Below, piece by piece: positions 6,880 to 14,017 of a stretch of 34,453 bases of DNA. This stretch comes from Patescibacteria group bacterium. GTDB lineage: Bacteria > Patescibacteriota > Patescibacteriia > JACQRZ01. Positions within the stretch are counted from its first letter, which is position 1, and each line of letters opens with the position of its first letter. The DNA lies in assembly GCA_038065255.1 (NCBI GenBank), contig JBBTRI010000017.1, positions 1-34,453 on the forward strand, given 5' to 3'. Below the pieces are notes generated by a model. It saw nothing but the letters and a program-made list of their open reading frames with translations. It made no database searches and was not told the DNA's origin. The translations under genes and the position numbers were made by a program.

Positions 6880-7668
6880 ATGCCAAAAATAATTATTTTA
6901 AAACTTACAAGTATCACATATTCGGGAAAATCGATAGGCGATGATATTGGGATTGAAATCGAGGTGCTTGGCAGCACGACTCAATTTGCTACGAAATTGA
7001 AAAAAAGTGAACATATAAAGACCAATCTTCAGATCGGCACAACAACCGTTGACAAAAAGATTGTCATGATTCCCGTAACGATTCGCGTGACTGAACGCGA
7101 TATTCTTTTTTCGGACAAAGGAAATATTAAAGCCACGATAAAAATAGATCCAAACGTATCGTTTCCGCAAATGTCGGTTCATCATGTGGATGTTAAGGAA
7201 TTCCGCGCATATCTGACCAAATCAACCGCGCGCTTTGAACTAATCATTGCGGCGAGCGTTGCGCGCGCAATCAAAAAACGCATCTCATCAGCAATAAACC
7301 TTCGTTGGACTGGCGATTTCCACGATGATCCCGAAGACATTATTTTAGCACGGCTTATTTTTGGTGAAGCGGAGGATCAGTCGCGTGAAGCAAAAATATG
7401 GATCGGCGGCTCCGTGCTCAATCGAGTCAGGGCCAAAGCATGGCCGAATACTATTCAGGACGTCGTTCTTCAGAGGGGGCAGTATGATCCTTTTAAAAAA
7501 ACTGATCGTAATTTCAAAAAGATCACAGACCCTCTCACAGGTGCAGGCAAAGCAAGAAAGACCGCGTGGGAGGAATCATACGAAATGGCACGCGGCCTTC
7601 TTTCCGGAAACATTGCAAATCCTTCGACCGCGACTCATTTCCATGGTCGTGGGATTTCTTGCGTTTGA
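6880..7668 (+). CDS. SleB-like cell-wall hydrolase with an N-terminal beta domain
   Basis: Of the 262 residues, the last 120 or so match the SleB/CwlJ-type hydrolase fold. The features are LARLIFGEAEDQ with the catalytic-type glutamate, then WIGGSVLNRV, WPNTIQDVVLQRGQYDPF and, near the end, NPSTATHFH. SleB enzymes are lytic transglycosylases best known from spore germination. In non-spore-formers they serve in wall turnover. The first 130 residues form a beta-rich domain I do not recognise, placed where a wall-binding or targeting module usually sits. No convincing signal peptide is visible, which is odd for a wall enzyme and leaves export unexplained. An intracellular role or non-classical export are alternatives. 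ATG 6880 was chosen over the TTG at 6847, which lies inside the promoter. Confidence 0.8.
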   Translation: MPKIIILKLTSITYSGKSIGDDIGIEIEVLGSTTQFATKLKKSEHIKTNLQIGTTTVDKKIVMIPVTIRVTERDILFSDKGNIKATIKIDPNVSFPQMSVHHVDVKEFRAYLTKSTARFELIIAASVARAIKKRISSAINLRWTGDFHDDPEDIILARLIFGEAEDQSREAKIWIGGSVLNRVRAKAWPNTIQDVVLQRGQYDPFKKTDRNFKKITDPLTGAGKARKTAWEESYEMARGLLSGNIANPSTATHFHGRGISCV

Positions 7669-7749
7669 TTTCTAACACATGTAGTACCAAAGGGAAATTT
7701 CCTTAAGAAAATCGACGACACTTCTTTTTATTGGAGTCAAAACTAGCGT

Positions 7750-8334
7750 ATGGCCTGTAGAAACCATATATACAAAACTGTGCTTATTATCTCTTGGCTT
7801 CTTTTCATTGGCGCGGGTGTGTTTTTTGTAATTCAGTTACGAACACAAAAAGCCGTCATAGATGAATTGCTTATTCAACTGAAGAAAGAAACCGAATATC
7901 CGCCCCCCATCACAAGTAATGAAGACTCAAGTGATGAGCGATCGCATTTCACCTTCTCTCCAGACAAGAGATATGTCGCGTTTGTCCAAGATGTATTTAA
8001 GGAATATGGAGAGGATTATGATCGGTATTGGGCGTTGAAGATTTTTGATCCCGCGACAAAAGAAGAACAATCACTTCTAGTTGATGATTCAAGATTATCC
8101 GGCTATGAATGGCTGAACGCTGAAATAATTCGTGTATTCCATAACGGAGGTACAGGAGTTCGTGCCTTCAAGGACATACGTATTGGAGACGCGCTCGTAT
8201 TTTTTAAGGATTCCAAATATACTGCAGAGCACTCAAAATTTTGGATGCCGGATAAAACATACACAACAGAAGTGGTAAACTCACAAAAGGCGAGTGAGGC
8301 GTATTACGAAAAGAACAACACAATCCCCGAATAA
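7750..8334 (+). CDS. Membrane-anchored hypothetical protein, 194 aa
   Basis: One N-terminal transmembrane helix (residues about 10-29, VLIISWLLFIGAGVFFVIQL) is followed by a 165-residue domain with the topology expected outside the cell. The segment FTFSPDKRYVAFVQD resembles one blade of a TolB/WD40-like beta-propeller. Only one or two such blades fit in the length, so this may be a fragmentary propeller or an unrelated fold. No cysteines follow Cys3. No family is recognised. It follows the SleB-like gene by 81 bp on the same strand and ends before a hairpin terminator, so the two could form one unit. There is no clear SD or promoter. Confidence 0.65.
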   Translation: MACRNHIYKTVLIISWLLFIGAGVFFVIQLRTQKAVIDELLIQLKKETEYPPPITSNEDSSDERSHFTFSPDKRYVAFVQDVFKEYGEDYDRYWALKIFDPATKEEQSLLVDDSRLSGYEWLNAEIIRVFHNGGTGVRAFKDIRIGDALVFFKDSKYTAEHSKFWMPDKTYTTEVVNSQKASEAYYEKNNTIPE

Positions 8335-8383
8335 TCATAGTACTATACTGAATCGGAAGCACTCATTGACCTTTGAGCTAGAA

Positions 8384-8421
8384 AACAAAAACACCTCCCT
8401 TTCGGGAGATGCTTTTTCCTT
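8384..8421 (+). terminator. Rho-independent terminator after the membrane-anchored gene
   Basis: An A-rich 5' flank leads into stem ACACCTCCC / GGGAGATGC with a TTTC loop and one internal mismatch, followed by TTTTT. It is the best-formed member of the recurring hairpin family. Confidence 0.7.
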
Positions 8422-8449
8422 TGTCTTCGAATGTATGTTCGGAGGCAAA

Positions 8450-8521
8450 GGTGGCCAACGGGAATTGAACCCGTGACAGCGGTACCACAAACCGCAGTTT
8501 TACCACTAAACTATGGCCACC
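8450..8521 (-). tRNA. tRNA-His (GTG)
   Basis: The minus strand folds into a full cloverleaf: acceptor GTGGCCA/TGGCCAC, anticodon loop TTGTGGT with anticodon GTG, and T-loop TTCAATT. A genomically encoded G at -1 (8521) faces C73 (8450), the hallmark of tRNA-His. CCA is not encoded. Confidence 0.95.
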
Positions 8522-8527
8522 ATACTA

Positions 8528-8881
8528 TTATTTTGCGGCTGCCAGAAACAGACCGACGACGAGAAGAAGAATACCAATTACATTGATGAATGTCAATTGT
8601 TCTTTAAGAAAAAAGAAAGACAAGATAAGCAGCGTGACAAATGCAAGATTTTGAACGAGGGGGAATCCAAAACTTATCGGCAAGCGCTGGAGTACAAGCG
8701 CATAGACAGGGAAACTTCCCACAAGAAAGAATATGCCGATCAGAAGCATGGGCGATGTGAACATTTTGCCAAATGTTTCCATGGTAAGCGTTTGAGGAAT
8801 GTCCTTTGATGATAGTTTGATTAAGAGATTGCCTACCGCGCCGCTCGTTATCGCGATGAATGCGAGAAAAAATGTTTGCAT
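8528..8881 (-). CDS. EamA/SMR-type small membrane transporter-like protein
   Basis: The 117-residue protein has four predicted transmembrane helices, with the motif ITSGAVGNLLIKLSSK in the first. It also has the DMT-superfamily tail (FPLVQNLAFVTLLILSFFFLKEQLTFINVIGILLLVVGLFL), where the sequence FFLKEQLTF..IGILLLVVG is typical of EamA/EmrE-like proteins. It is the size of a single four-helix unit, so it would need to dimerise. Known relatives export drugs, metabolites or undecaprenyl-linked aminosugars. The substrate here cannot be inferred. The gene sits between tRNA-Arg and tRNA-His on the same strand and may be transcribed with them. The ATG at 8881 follows TAATCT by 9 nt, again without an SD. 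Confidence 0.8.
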   Translation of the reverse strand: MQTFFLAFIAITSGAVGNLLIKLSSKDIPQTLTMETFGKMFTSPMLLIGIFFLVGSFPVYALVLQRLPISFGFPLVQNLAFVTLLILSFFFLKEQLTFINVIGILLLVVGLFLAAAK

Positions 8882-8904
8882 AAAAAATGAAGATTATGTC
8901 GTAC

Positions 8905-8979
8905 TGGTACCCCCGCCAGGAATCGAACCTGAATTTTCTCCTTAGAAGGGAGGTGTTTTGTCCATTAAACTACGGGGGC
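8905..8979 (-). tRNA. tRNA-Arg (TCT)
   Basis: Minus-strand cloverleaf: acceptor GCCCCCG/CGGGGGT (G-U closing pair), anticodon stem CCTCC/GGAGA around loop CTTCTAA with anticodon TCT, and T-arm CAGGT-TCGATTC-CTGGC. The discriminator A is followed by CCA in the DNA (8907-8905). Confidence 0.93.
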
Positions 8980-9017
8980 ATTACGGTTTAACGTATCATA
9001 ATAAGAAAGAAACGCAA

Positions 9018-9659
9018 TTATTTCCTTTTCAAAATGCATAATTGCCATTTACGTTTTGGATTATAGTCATCAATTAAATCTTTTCGTTTCACATGGTATG
9101 TATCTAAAAGTTTTGGTAAAAATTCTGAATAATATTTTTCTGCTTTTGCCTGTGATCGTGCAGATACTTGCATCGGAGAAAATCGCTTGAATTCTTCAGG
9201 GGTAACAGGCGGATCATCATTCCATAGCGCAGAAAGAAATATGCCGGGATGAATAGTGAAGCGGAACTCTCCTCCGGGTTTTAAAACGCGAAGCGCTTCC
9301 TTAAGAATGCGTTCGATATCTGCAATATGCTCTACTGAAGAAGGCGGTCCGGCAAGTGATATAATCGTATCAAAACTCTCATTTTCAAATGGCATCTCTT
9401 CGGCTCCTCCAACTACATAGGGAATATCAACAGGAAGTCCTTCAGGGAAATTGTGTTCAGGATATTTTTCGAGAGATGTAACACGAATACCCTTTGCCTT
9501 TGCGATTCGAGCGAAGTTTGCATCACCTGCGCCGATATCAAGCACTTCTTTTCCGCGCAGGCTGTTTGGTGTTACGCCCATTTCCCGAAGGCGGCTAATC
9601 GTTTCTTTTTTAAGTTTTTCCGGAATGTGTGGAGAGAGTTGTTTTGACTCATCAAGCAT
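9018..9659 (-). CDS. Class I SAM-dependent methyltransferase
   Basis: The 213-residue protein has the Rossmann methyltransferase motifs. Motif I is VLDIGAGDANFA (about residues 39-50). Acidic motif II is SLEKYP, followed by GGAEEMPFENESFDTIISLAGP (motifs III/IV) and LKEALRVLKPGGEFRFTI (post-motif). It belongs to the broad Methyltransf_11 group, so the substrate cannot be assigned. ATG 9659 lies 3 bp after the stop of the Xer recombinase gene, so the two are co-transcribed from the leaderless xer promoter and are probably translationally coupled. The C-terminal 60 residues are rich in Lys/Arg/Tyr and may contact substrate. A role in small-molecule or macromolecule methylation is equally possible. 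Confidence 0.85.
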   Translation of the reverse strand: MLDESKQLSPHIPEKLKKETISRLREMGVTPNSLRGKEVLDIGAGDANFARIAKAKGIRVTSLEKYPEHNFPEGLPVDIPYVVGGAEEMPFENESFDTIISLAGPPSSVEHIADIERILKEALRVLKPGGEFRFTIHPGIFLSALWNDDPPVTPEEFKRFSPMQVSARSQAKAEKYYSEFLPKLLDTYHVKRKDLIDDYNPKRKWQLCILKRK

Positions 9660-9662
9660 ACA

Positions 9663-10613
9663 TTATTTCTTTCGCACTTTGCCATGGAAGGCCTTGTGCA
9701 CATCTCGAAGTTGCTGGTTGGTGATATGGGTATAGATCTGTGTAGTGGTGATGCTGGCATGGCCTAGGAGCGATTGCACGGAGCGAATGTCTGCGCCGTT
9801 CATTAGAAGATCAGTGGCATACGAATGCCGCAGCGTGTGGGGAGAAATTTGTTTTGTAATGCCGGCGACTTTCGCATATTTCTTTATGATGCGCTGGATG
9901 CTTCGGGGAGTTAGAAATAGTTCTTGTGTTTCGGTAGTGCGGCGTGGGTTGAATGCCCGATCATGCCGAATAAAAAGAGGCTCAAACAAATCTTTCCGCA
10001 CATCAAGATATGATTTCACATGCTCCTGCGCTCGCGAGGATAGAAATACAAGGCGGTATTTGTCACCCTTGCCTCGAATGGTAAATTCGTCACGTTTGAG
10101 GTTGATACTATCGCGCTTCAGCGATGCAAGCTCAGATACGCGCATACCAGTACTAAACAACAGTTCTAAAATAGCTCGATCACGTTTTTTGATAATCAGT
10201 GCTTCCCCGCTGCGTTCTGTTGCGCTGAGCAGCCGTTCAAGATCGTCGGCATCCAAAAACTCCACAGTGCGCTGGGGTATTTTTGCAAGTTCAATTTTTT
10301 CCGGGGCGAGTGCCGGAATATCGCGCTTGGAAAGATATTTCAAAAACGACCGTATGGCAATTATGTGGTAATTCTGCGTATTCTTTTTCAGTGGTTTTGT
10401 GCCATGGAGCCTGTTCAGCCAGAGCCGGTATTCATGGATGGTATCAAGAGTGATATCACTCGCTTTTTTTATGCGGTGCGTGTCGGCCCATTCCAAAAAA
10501 CGATTAAGATAAAATTGGTAATTTTCTACCGTCTTCAGAGAACGGTTTCTTTCTACTTCGAGATATTCAAGAAATTGTCTGATAGTGGTGGCAAGCATAG
10601 TTGTGCGACGCAT
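9663..10613 (-). CDS. xerC-like: Tyrosine recombinase of the XerC/XerD/XerA type
   Basis: The 316-residue protein has the SAM-like N-terminal DNA-binding domain (residues about 8-97) and the complete catalytic set: Arg158 (GMRVSEL), Lys182 (GKGDKYR), His259 and Arg262 (HTLRHSYAT), His285 (GHAS) and the Tyr294 nucleophile (TTQIYTH). By family it resolves chromosome dimers at a dif site. A single Xer of this type, as in archaea and many CPR genomes, would work as a homotetramer. No phage or integron genes are nearby, which favours the housekeeping role over an integrase. The ATG at 10613 is supported by a promoter with +1 at about 10614. The methyltransferase gene follows within 3 bp. Length and motifs are intact. 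Confidence 0.9.
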   Translation of the reverse strand: MRRTTMLATTIRQFLEYLEVERNRSLKTVENYQFYLNRFLEWADTHRIKKASDITLDTIHEYRLWLNRLHGTKPLKKNTQNYHIIAIRSFLKYLSKRDIPALAPEKIELAKIPQRTVEFLDADDLERLLSATERSGEALIIKKRDRAILELLFSTGMRVSELASLKRDSINLKRDEFTIRGKGDKYRLVFLSSRAQEHVKSYLDVRKDLFEPLFIRHDRAFNPRRTTETQELFLTPRSIQRIIKKYAKVAGITKQISPHTLRHSYATDLLMNGADIRSVQSLLGHASITTTQIYTHITNQQLRDVHKAFHGKVRKK

Positions 10614-10620
10614 GACTGGA

Positions 10621-10649
10621 AGTGTAATCTTATTTCACTTTCTTGACAA
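10621..10649 (-). promoter_or_regulatory. xer promoter, leaderless geometry
   Basis: On the minus strand TTGTCA (10649-10644), a 17-bp spacer and TACACT (10626-10621), then 7 nt to the ATG. Predicted +1 is 10614. The -35 box overlaps that of the divergent rpsO promoter. Confidence 0.75.
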
Positions 10650-10671
10650 TATACCCATCGCATGATATCTT
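10643..10671 (+). promoter_or_regulatory. rpsO operon promoter, sharing its -35 with xer
   Basis: TTGACA (10643-10648), a 17-bp spacer and TATCTT (10666-10671). The predicted +1 is about 10678, giving a leader of roughly 86 nt. Confidence 0.7.
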
Positions 10672-10705
10672 TAATCCATTGAATTCATAACGCTTGACTC
10701 GGTTC

Positions 10706-10726
10706 TTCGTCGATCTCCTCGACGAA
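10706..10726 (+). promoter_or_regulatory. Hairpin in the rpsO leader, candidate S15 autoregulatory element
   Basis: Perfect 8-bp stem TTCGTCGA / TCGACGAA with a TCTCC loop, 24 nt upstream of the AGGAGGT ribosome-binding site. rpsO leaders of several bacterial groups carry unrelated structures that bind S15 and repress translation. Whether this one does so is inference. Confidence 0.5.
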
Positions 10727-10763
10727 CTACTGGGCATTGGCGATACAAAGGAGGTCCACATCT

Positions 10764-11108
10764 ATGTTGGATAAAAAAGTAAAGGAGAAGATTATCAAAA
10801 AATACGCCACGCATGCGGGCGACACCGGCTCAACGCAGGTGCAGGTGGCAATTCTCACCGAGGAAATCACCCGCTTGACGGAGCATCTCAAAGAGCACCG
10901 CAAGGATCATTCTTCCCGCAGAGGACTTTTGAAAAAAGTAGGAGAACGCCGAAGGCTTCTGCGTTATCTTGCTTCTGAAGATCTCGCAGCGTACCAAGAC
11001 CTTGTCAAACGCCTCGGACTGAAAGTGAGGGATTTCGGCAAAAAGGAAGAAGAAGATGCTTTTGATGCAGCGCTCGTTGCGCAAGGCGATGCAGTGCAAG
11101 CTGCGTAA
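10764..11108 (+). CDS. rpsO: Ribosomal protein uS15 with C-terminal extension
   Basis: The 114-residue protein contains the whole S15 fold, including [42 protein letters not shown] and [13 protein letters not shown]15 binds the central domain of 16S rRNA early in 30S assembly. After the usual end (GLKVR, about residue 91) there is an extra acidic/alanine-rich tail of about 23 residues ([19 protein letters not shown]). The ATG at 10764 is preceded by an ideal AGGAGGT 8-9 nt upstream, so the in-frame upstream TTG is rejected. The gene is first in an operon with the NYN nuclease and pnp. rpsO-pnp adjacency is a widespread bacterial arrangement. Confidence 0.97.
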   Translation: MLDKKVKEKIIKKYATHAGDTGSTQVQVAILTEEITRLTEHLKEHRKDHSSRRGLLKKVGERRRLLRYLASEDLAAYQDLVKRLGLKVRDFGKKEEEDAFDAALVAQGDAVQAA

Positions 11109-11127
11109 TCAACCTTACCCTTGGCTT

Positions 11128-11715
11128 ATGAAACATAAAGATCAGCGCGTGGGAGTGTTCATCGATGTGGGCAATATGTACCACTCGGCAAAGAATCTTT
11201 ACGGCACGCGCGTGAATTTCCAAGAAGTGTTGAAGACGGCAACGTCATCACGCTTGCTTATACGCGCTATTGCGTATGTTGTACGTTCGCACTCATCGGA
11301 AGAACAGAGTTTTTTTGAAGCGTTGGAAAAACAAGGATTTGAACTCAAAATAAAAGACTTGCAGGTGTTTCCCGATGGCACGAAGAAGGGCGATTGGGAT
11401 GTCGGGCTGTCGGTTGATGCAATCAAGTCTGCCGATAAGCTTGATGTTGTCGTGCTGGTAACCGGCGATGGCGACTATATTCCGCTCGTTTTGTATTTGA
11501 AAGAAAACAAAGGCTGCATTGTTGAAGTAATGGCATTCGGCAAGACGACATCCGCAAAACTTGTCGAACAAGCTGATGATTATATTGACTTGGATAAGGA
11601 TCGCAGTAGATACCTCATGCACGCGCATGGCAATGTCAAGCGATCCGGAGTGGCGCCAAGCAAGAGTTCTTCTCGAAAGCCCAAGTCGCTGTATGATATG
11701 GTGGAAGGTCGCTAG
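11128..11715 (+). CDS. NYN/LabA-like (PIN-fold) putative ribonuclease
   Basis: The 195-residue protein is a NYN domain, the PIN-like nuclease fold also called DUF88 or LabA. The acidic metal-site residues are in place: Asp13 (VGVFIDVGNMY), Asp91 (KKGDWDVGLSVDA) and Asp114/Asp116 (VTGDGDYIPLV). A basic, serine-rich tail (residues about 165-195) may bind RNA. Characterised NYN proteins cleave RNA. The substrate here is unknown. It starts 19 bp after rpsO without an SD and is followed by a hairpin and then pnp, in the same orientation. Insertion between rpsO and pnp suggests a job in rRNA or mRNA processing alongside PNPase. This is a context inference. Confidence 0.88.
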   Translation: MKHKDQRVGVFIDVGNMYHSAKNLYGTRVNFQEVLKTATSSRLLIRAIAYVVRSHSSEEQSFFEALEKQGFELKIKDLQVFPDGTKKGDWDVGLSVDAIKSADKLDVVVLVTGDGDYIPLVLYLKENKGCIVEVMAFGKTTSAKLVEQADDYIDLDKDRSRYLMHAHGNVKRSGVAPSKSSSRKPKSLYDMVEGR

Positions 11716-11734
11716 GTGATGAAGATCAAATAAG

Positions 11735-11765
11735 GAATCATGAATATTCGTGATTCATTCTTTAC
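11735..11765 (+). terminator. Hairpin between the NYN gene and pnp (terminator or attenuator)
   Basis: Ten-pair stem GAATCATGAA / TTCGTGATTC (one G-T wobble) at 11735-11756, followed by ATTCTTTACT. The T-tract is poor, so partial termination or a processing/stabilising hairpin is as likely. Confidence 0.5.
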
Positions 11766-11786
11766 TCTTCATAACGCTTTCCTAGT

Positions 11787-11840
11787 CGTCGGATACATAG
11801 AGACTCTTCATCGGAATGGATGGAGACCTAATATCTGACG
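11787..11840 (+). promoter_or_regulatory. Two-stem leader structure upstream of pnp
   Basis: An outer 9-pair stem CGTCGGATA (11787-11795) / TATCTGACG (11832-11840, one wobble) encloses an 8-pair stem TCTTCATC (11805-11812) / GATGGAGA (11819-11826, one wobble) with a 6-nt loop. It ends 12 nt before the GGAAAGG ribosome-binding site. In E. coli the pnp leader is a double-stranded RNase III target through which PNPase controls itself. An analogous role here is inferred. Confidence 0.6.
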
Positions 11841-11867
11841 GTTAGTGCAAGTGGAAAGGTTTTGTGT

Positions 11868-13997
11868 ATGCAAAAAACATTTGAGATGGAGATCGGCGGC
11901 AAAACGCTGTCTCTTGAAGTCGGCAAACTCGCACAGCAAGCGTCGGGTTCTGTCGTGTGTCGCTATGGCGATACGGTCGTCTTGGCCACAGTCGTCATTG
12001 GCTCAAAAACCAATGACACCATTGATTATTTCCCCCTCATGGTGGAATACGAAGAGCGTTTGTATGCGGCGGGCAAGATCAAAAGCTCACGCTTTATTAA
12101 GCGCGAAGGAAGGGCAACTGATGAAGCAATTCTCACTGCACGCCTCATTGATCGCGCTATCAGGCCGTTGTTTGATGACCGCATGAGAAATGATGTGCAA
12201 GTCATCCTGACGGTGCTCTGTATTGATCAAGAAAACGATCCCGATATTCCTGCAATGATCGGCGGTATCGCCGCTTTGATGCTTTCAGACATCCCTTGGA
12301 AAGGGCCATTAGGCGGTATTCGAATAGGTACCATCAATGGTGAATGGGTGATCAACCCGAGTTATGAAGCACGTACAAAAAGCGAACTAGACTTGCTTGT
12401 TGTGGGCACATCGGAAAAAGTCATTATGATTGAGGCGGGTGCACGGCAGGTATCTGAAGACGTTACCTATGGCGCGATTGAATTTGGCCTCAAGCATATT
12501 GGAAAAATTTGCGCATTTCTCGAGACTGTCCAAAAAGAAATGGGTACGCCAAAAAGAACCGTCGAAGATATGCTTAAAAAACCCGATGAAGAAGAGATGC
12601 TTACACCGGAAATTATTGAGAAGGTGCGCAATTGGCTGAAAGAAAAGCTCCCAGCCTACCTTACTACAAAAGAAAAAGTCACAAAAAAAAGCCGCAAAGA
12701 GGCCGTAGGGAAGCTCAAAGCAGATTTGGAAGAAATGCTGAAGGGTGAACAAGTAGGCAAAGAGAAACGGAAAAAGTGCATGCTGATTGCCGAAGAAGAA
12801 GCGGAACAGGAAGTGAGTAGAGCAATCTTACAGGAAAACAAGCGTGTTGACGGGCGAGCGATGGATGAAATTCGTCCCTTGGCTGCAGAAGTTGCCGTAC
12901 TCCCGCGTACGCATGGATCAGGATTGTTTTCGCGCGGTGAGACACAAGTGCTTTCTATCGCTACACTCGGTTCGCCCGGAGATGAGCAGACACTTGATGG
13001 CATGGAAGAGGTGGGCAAGAAGCGCTTTATGCATCATTATAACTTCCCTCCGTACTCTGTTGGTGAAGTTAAGCCGATGCGCGGTCCTTCGAGGCGCGAT
13101 GTCGGTCATGGCGCATTGGCGGAAAAAGCGCTTCAATCAGTGCTTCCCTCAAAAGAAGAATTTCCCTACACCATTCGTGTTGTGTCTGAAGTGCTCGGCT
13201 CAAACGGCTCAAGTTCTATGGGATCAACCTGTGGCACAACGCTCGCGCTCATGGATGCCGGCGTGCCAATAAAAGCTCCGATTGCGGGTATTGCAATGGG
13301 GCTCGCATCAGATGAACAAGGGAATTACAAAGTACTTACGGATTTACAGGACTTGGAAGACGGCGATGGCGGCATGGATTTCAAAGTTGCCGGCAGCAAA
13401 GACGGCATTACCGCAATCCAGCTAGATACCAAAACACATGGATTATCCTTGGCAATCGTAAAGGAGACGCTTACTAAAGCACATGTGGCGCGATTGAAGA
13501 TTTTAGATGTCATGCTTGCGGCAATCCCTGTGGTGCGGCCGGAGCTTTCAAAATACGCACCCCGCATTATCAGCCTACAGATCAATCCGGATAAGATCCG
13601 AGATGTCATCGGCCCCGGGGGCAAAATAATCAATGAAATCATTGACGCTACGGGCGTACAGATAGATATCGAGCAAAGTGGTCTGGTCATGATCACGTCG
13701 ACTAATGAAGAAGGCGGCGCCCGAGCGCTCGAATGGGTGAAGCGCCTGACACGCGAAGTAAAAGTTGGCGAGATATTTGATGGCAAAGTTACGCGCCTTA
13801 TGGACTTTGGCGCATTTGTGGAAATTCTGCCCCGCCAGGAAGGCTTGGTACATATTTCCGAACTTGCGCCGATGCGCGTGAATAAGGTGTCCGATGTGGT
13901 CAAAATCGGGCAACAGGTGAAGGTAAAAGTGATGCAAATCGACGAACAGGGGAGAATCAACCTTTCGATGAAAAGAGTAGCGGAGGATACTAAGTAA
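11868..13997 (+). CDS. pnp: Polyribonucleotide nucleotidyltransferase (PNPase)
   Basis: The 709-residue protein has the full PNPase architecture. RNase PH domain 1 holds CRYGDTVVLATVV near the start. A helical linker is rich in Lys/Glu (about 240-315). RNase PH domain 2 holds HGSGLFSRGETQVLSIATLG and FMHHYNFPPYSVGE. A KH domain has IGPGGKIINEI at about residue 582. The C-terminal S1 domain holds DGKVTRLMDFGAFVEILP and EGLVHISEL. PNPase degrades RNA 3'-to-5' with phosphate and can add tails; it acts as a trimer in the cytoplasm. ATG 11868 follows GGAAAGG by 8 nt, so the in-frame TTG at 11862 is rejected. It is the last gene of the rpsO-NYN-pnp unit, with its own structured leader. Length and domains are typical. 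Confidence 0.98.
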   Translation: MQKTFEMEIGGKTLSLEVGKLAQQASGSVVCRYGDTVVLATVVIGSKTNDTIDYFPLMVEYEERLYAAGKIKSSRFIKREGRATDEAILTARLIDRAIRPLFDDRMRNDVQVILTVLCIDQENDPDIPAMIGGIAALMLSDIPWKGPLGGIRIGTINGEWVINPSYEARTKSELDLLVVGTSEKVIMIEAGARQVSEDVTYGAIEFGLKHIGKICAFLETVQKEMGTPKRTVEDMLKKPDEEEMLTPEIIEKVRNWLKEKLPAYLTTKEKVTKKSRKEAVGKLKADLEEMLKGEQVGKEKRKKCMLIAEEEAEQEVSRAILQENKRVDGRAMDEIRPLAAEVAVLPRTHGSGLFSRGETQVLSIATLGSPGDEQTLDGMEEVGKKRFMHHYNFPPYSVGEVKPMRGPSRRDVGHGALAEKALQSVLPSKEEFPYTIRVVSEVLGSNGSSSMGSTCGTTLALMDAGVPIKAPIAGIAMGLASDEQGNYKVLTDLQDLEDGDGGMDFKVAGSKDGITAIQLDTKTHGLSLAIVKETLTKAHVARLKILDVMLAAIPVVRPELSKYAPRIISLQINPDKIRDVIGPGGKIINEIIDATGVQIDIEQSGLVMITSTNEEGGARALEWVKRLTREVKVGEIFDGKVTRLMDFGAFVEILPRQEGLVHISELAPMRVNKVSDVVKIGQQVKVKVMQIDEQGRINLSMKRVAEDTK

Positions 13998-14017
13998 ACT
14001 TCTTAAATTACAAAACT

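Noticed and set aside
9663-10613. Xer protein as a phage or integron integrase
   Set aside because: No att-like repeats, tRNA junction or phage genes nearby. Sequence style and co-transcription with a methyltransferase favour the housekeeping recombinase.
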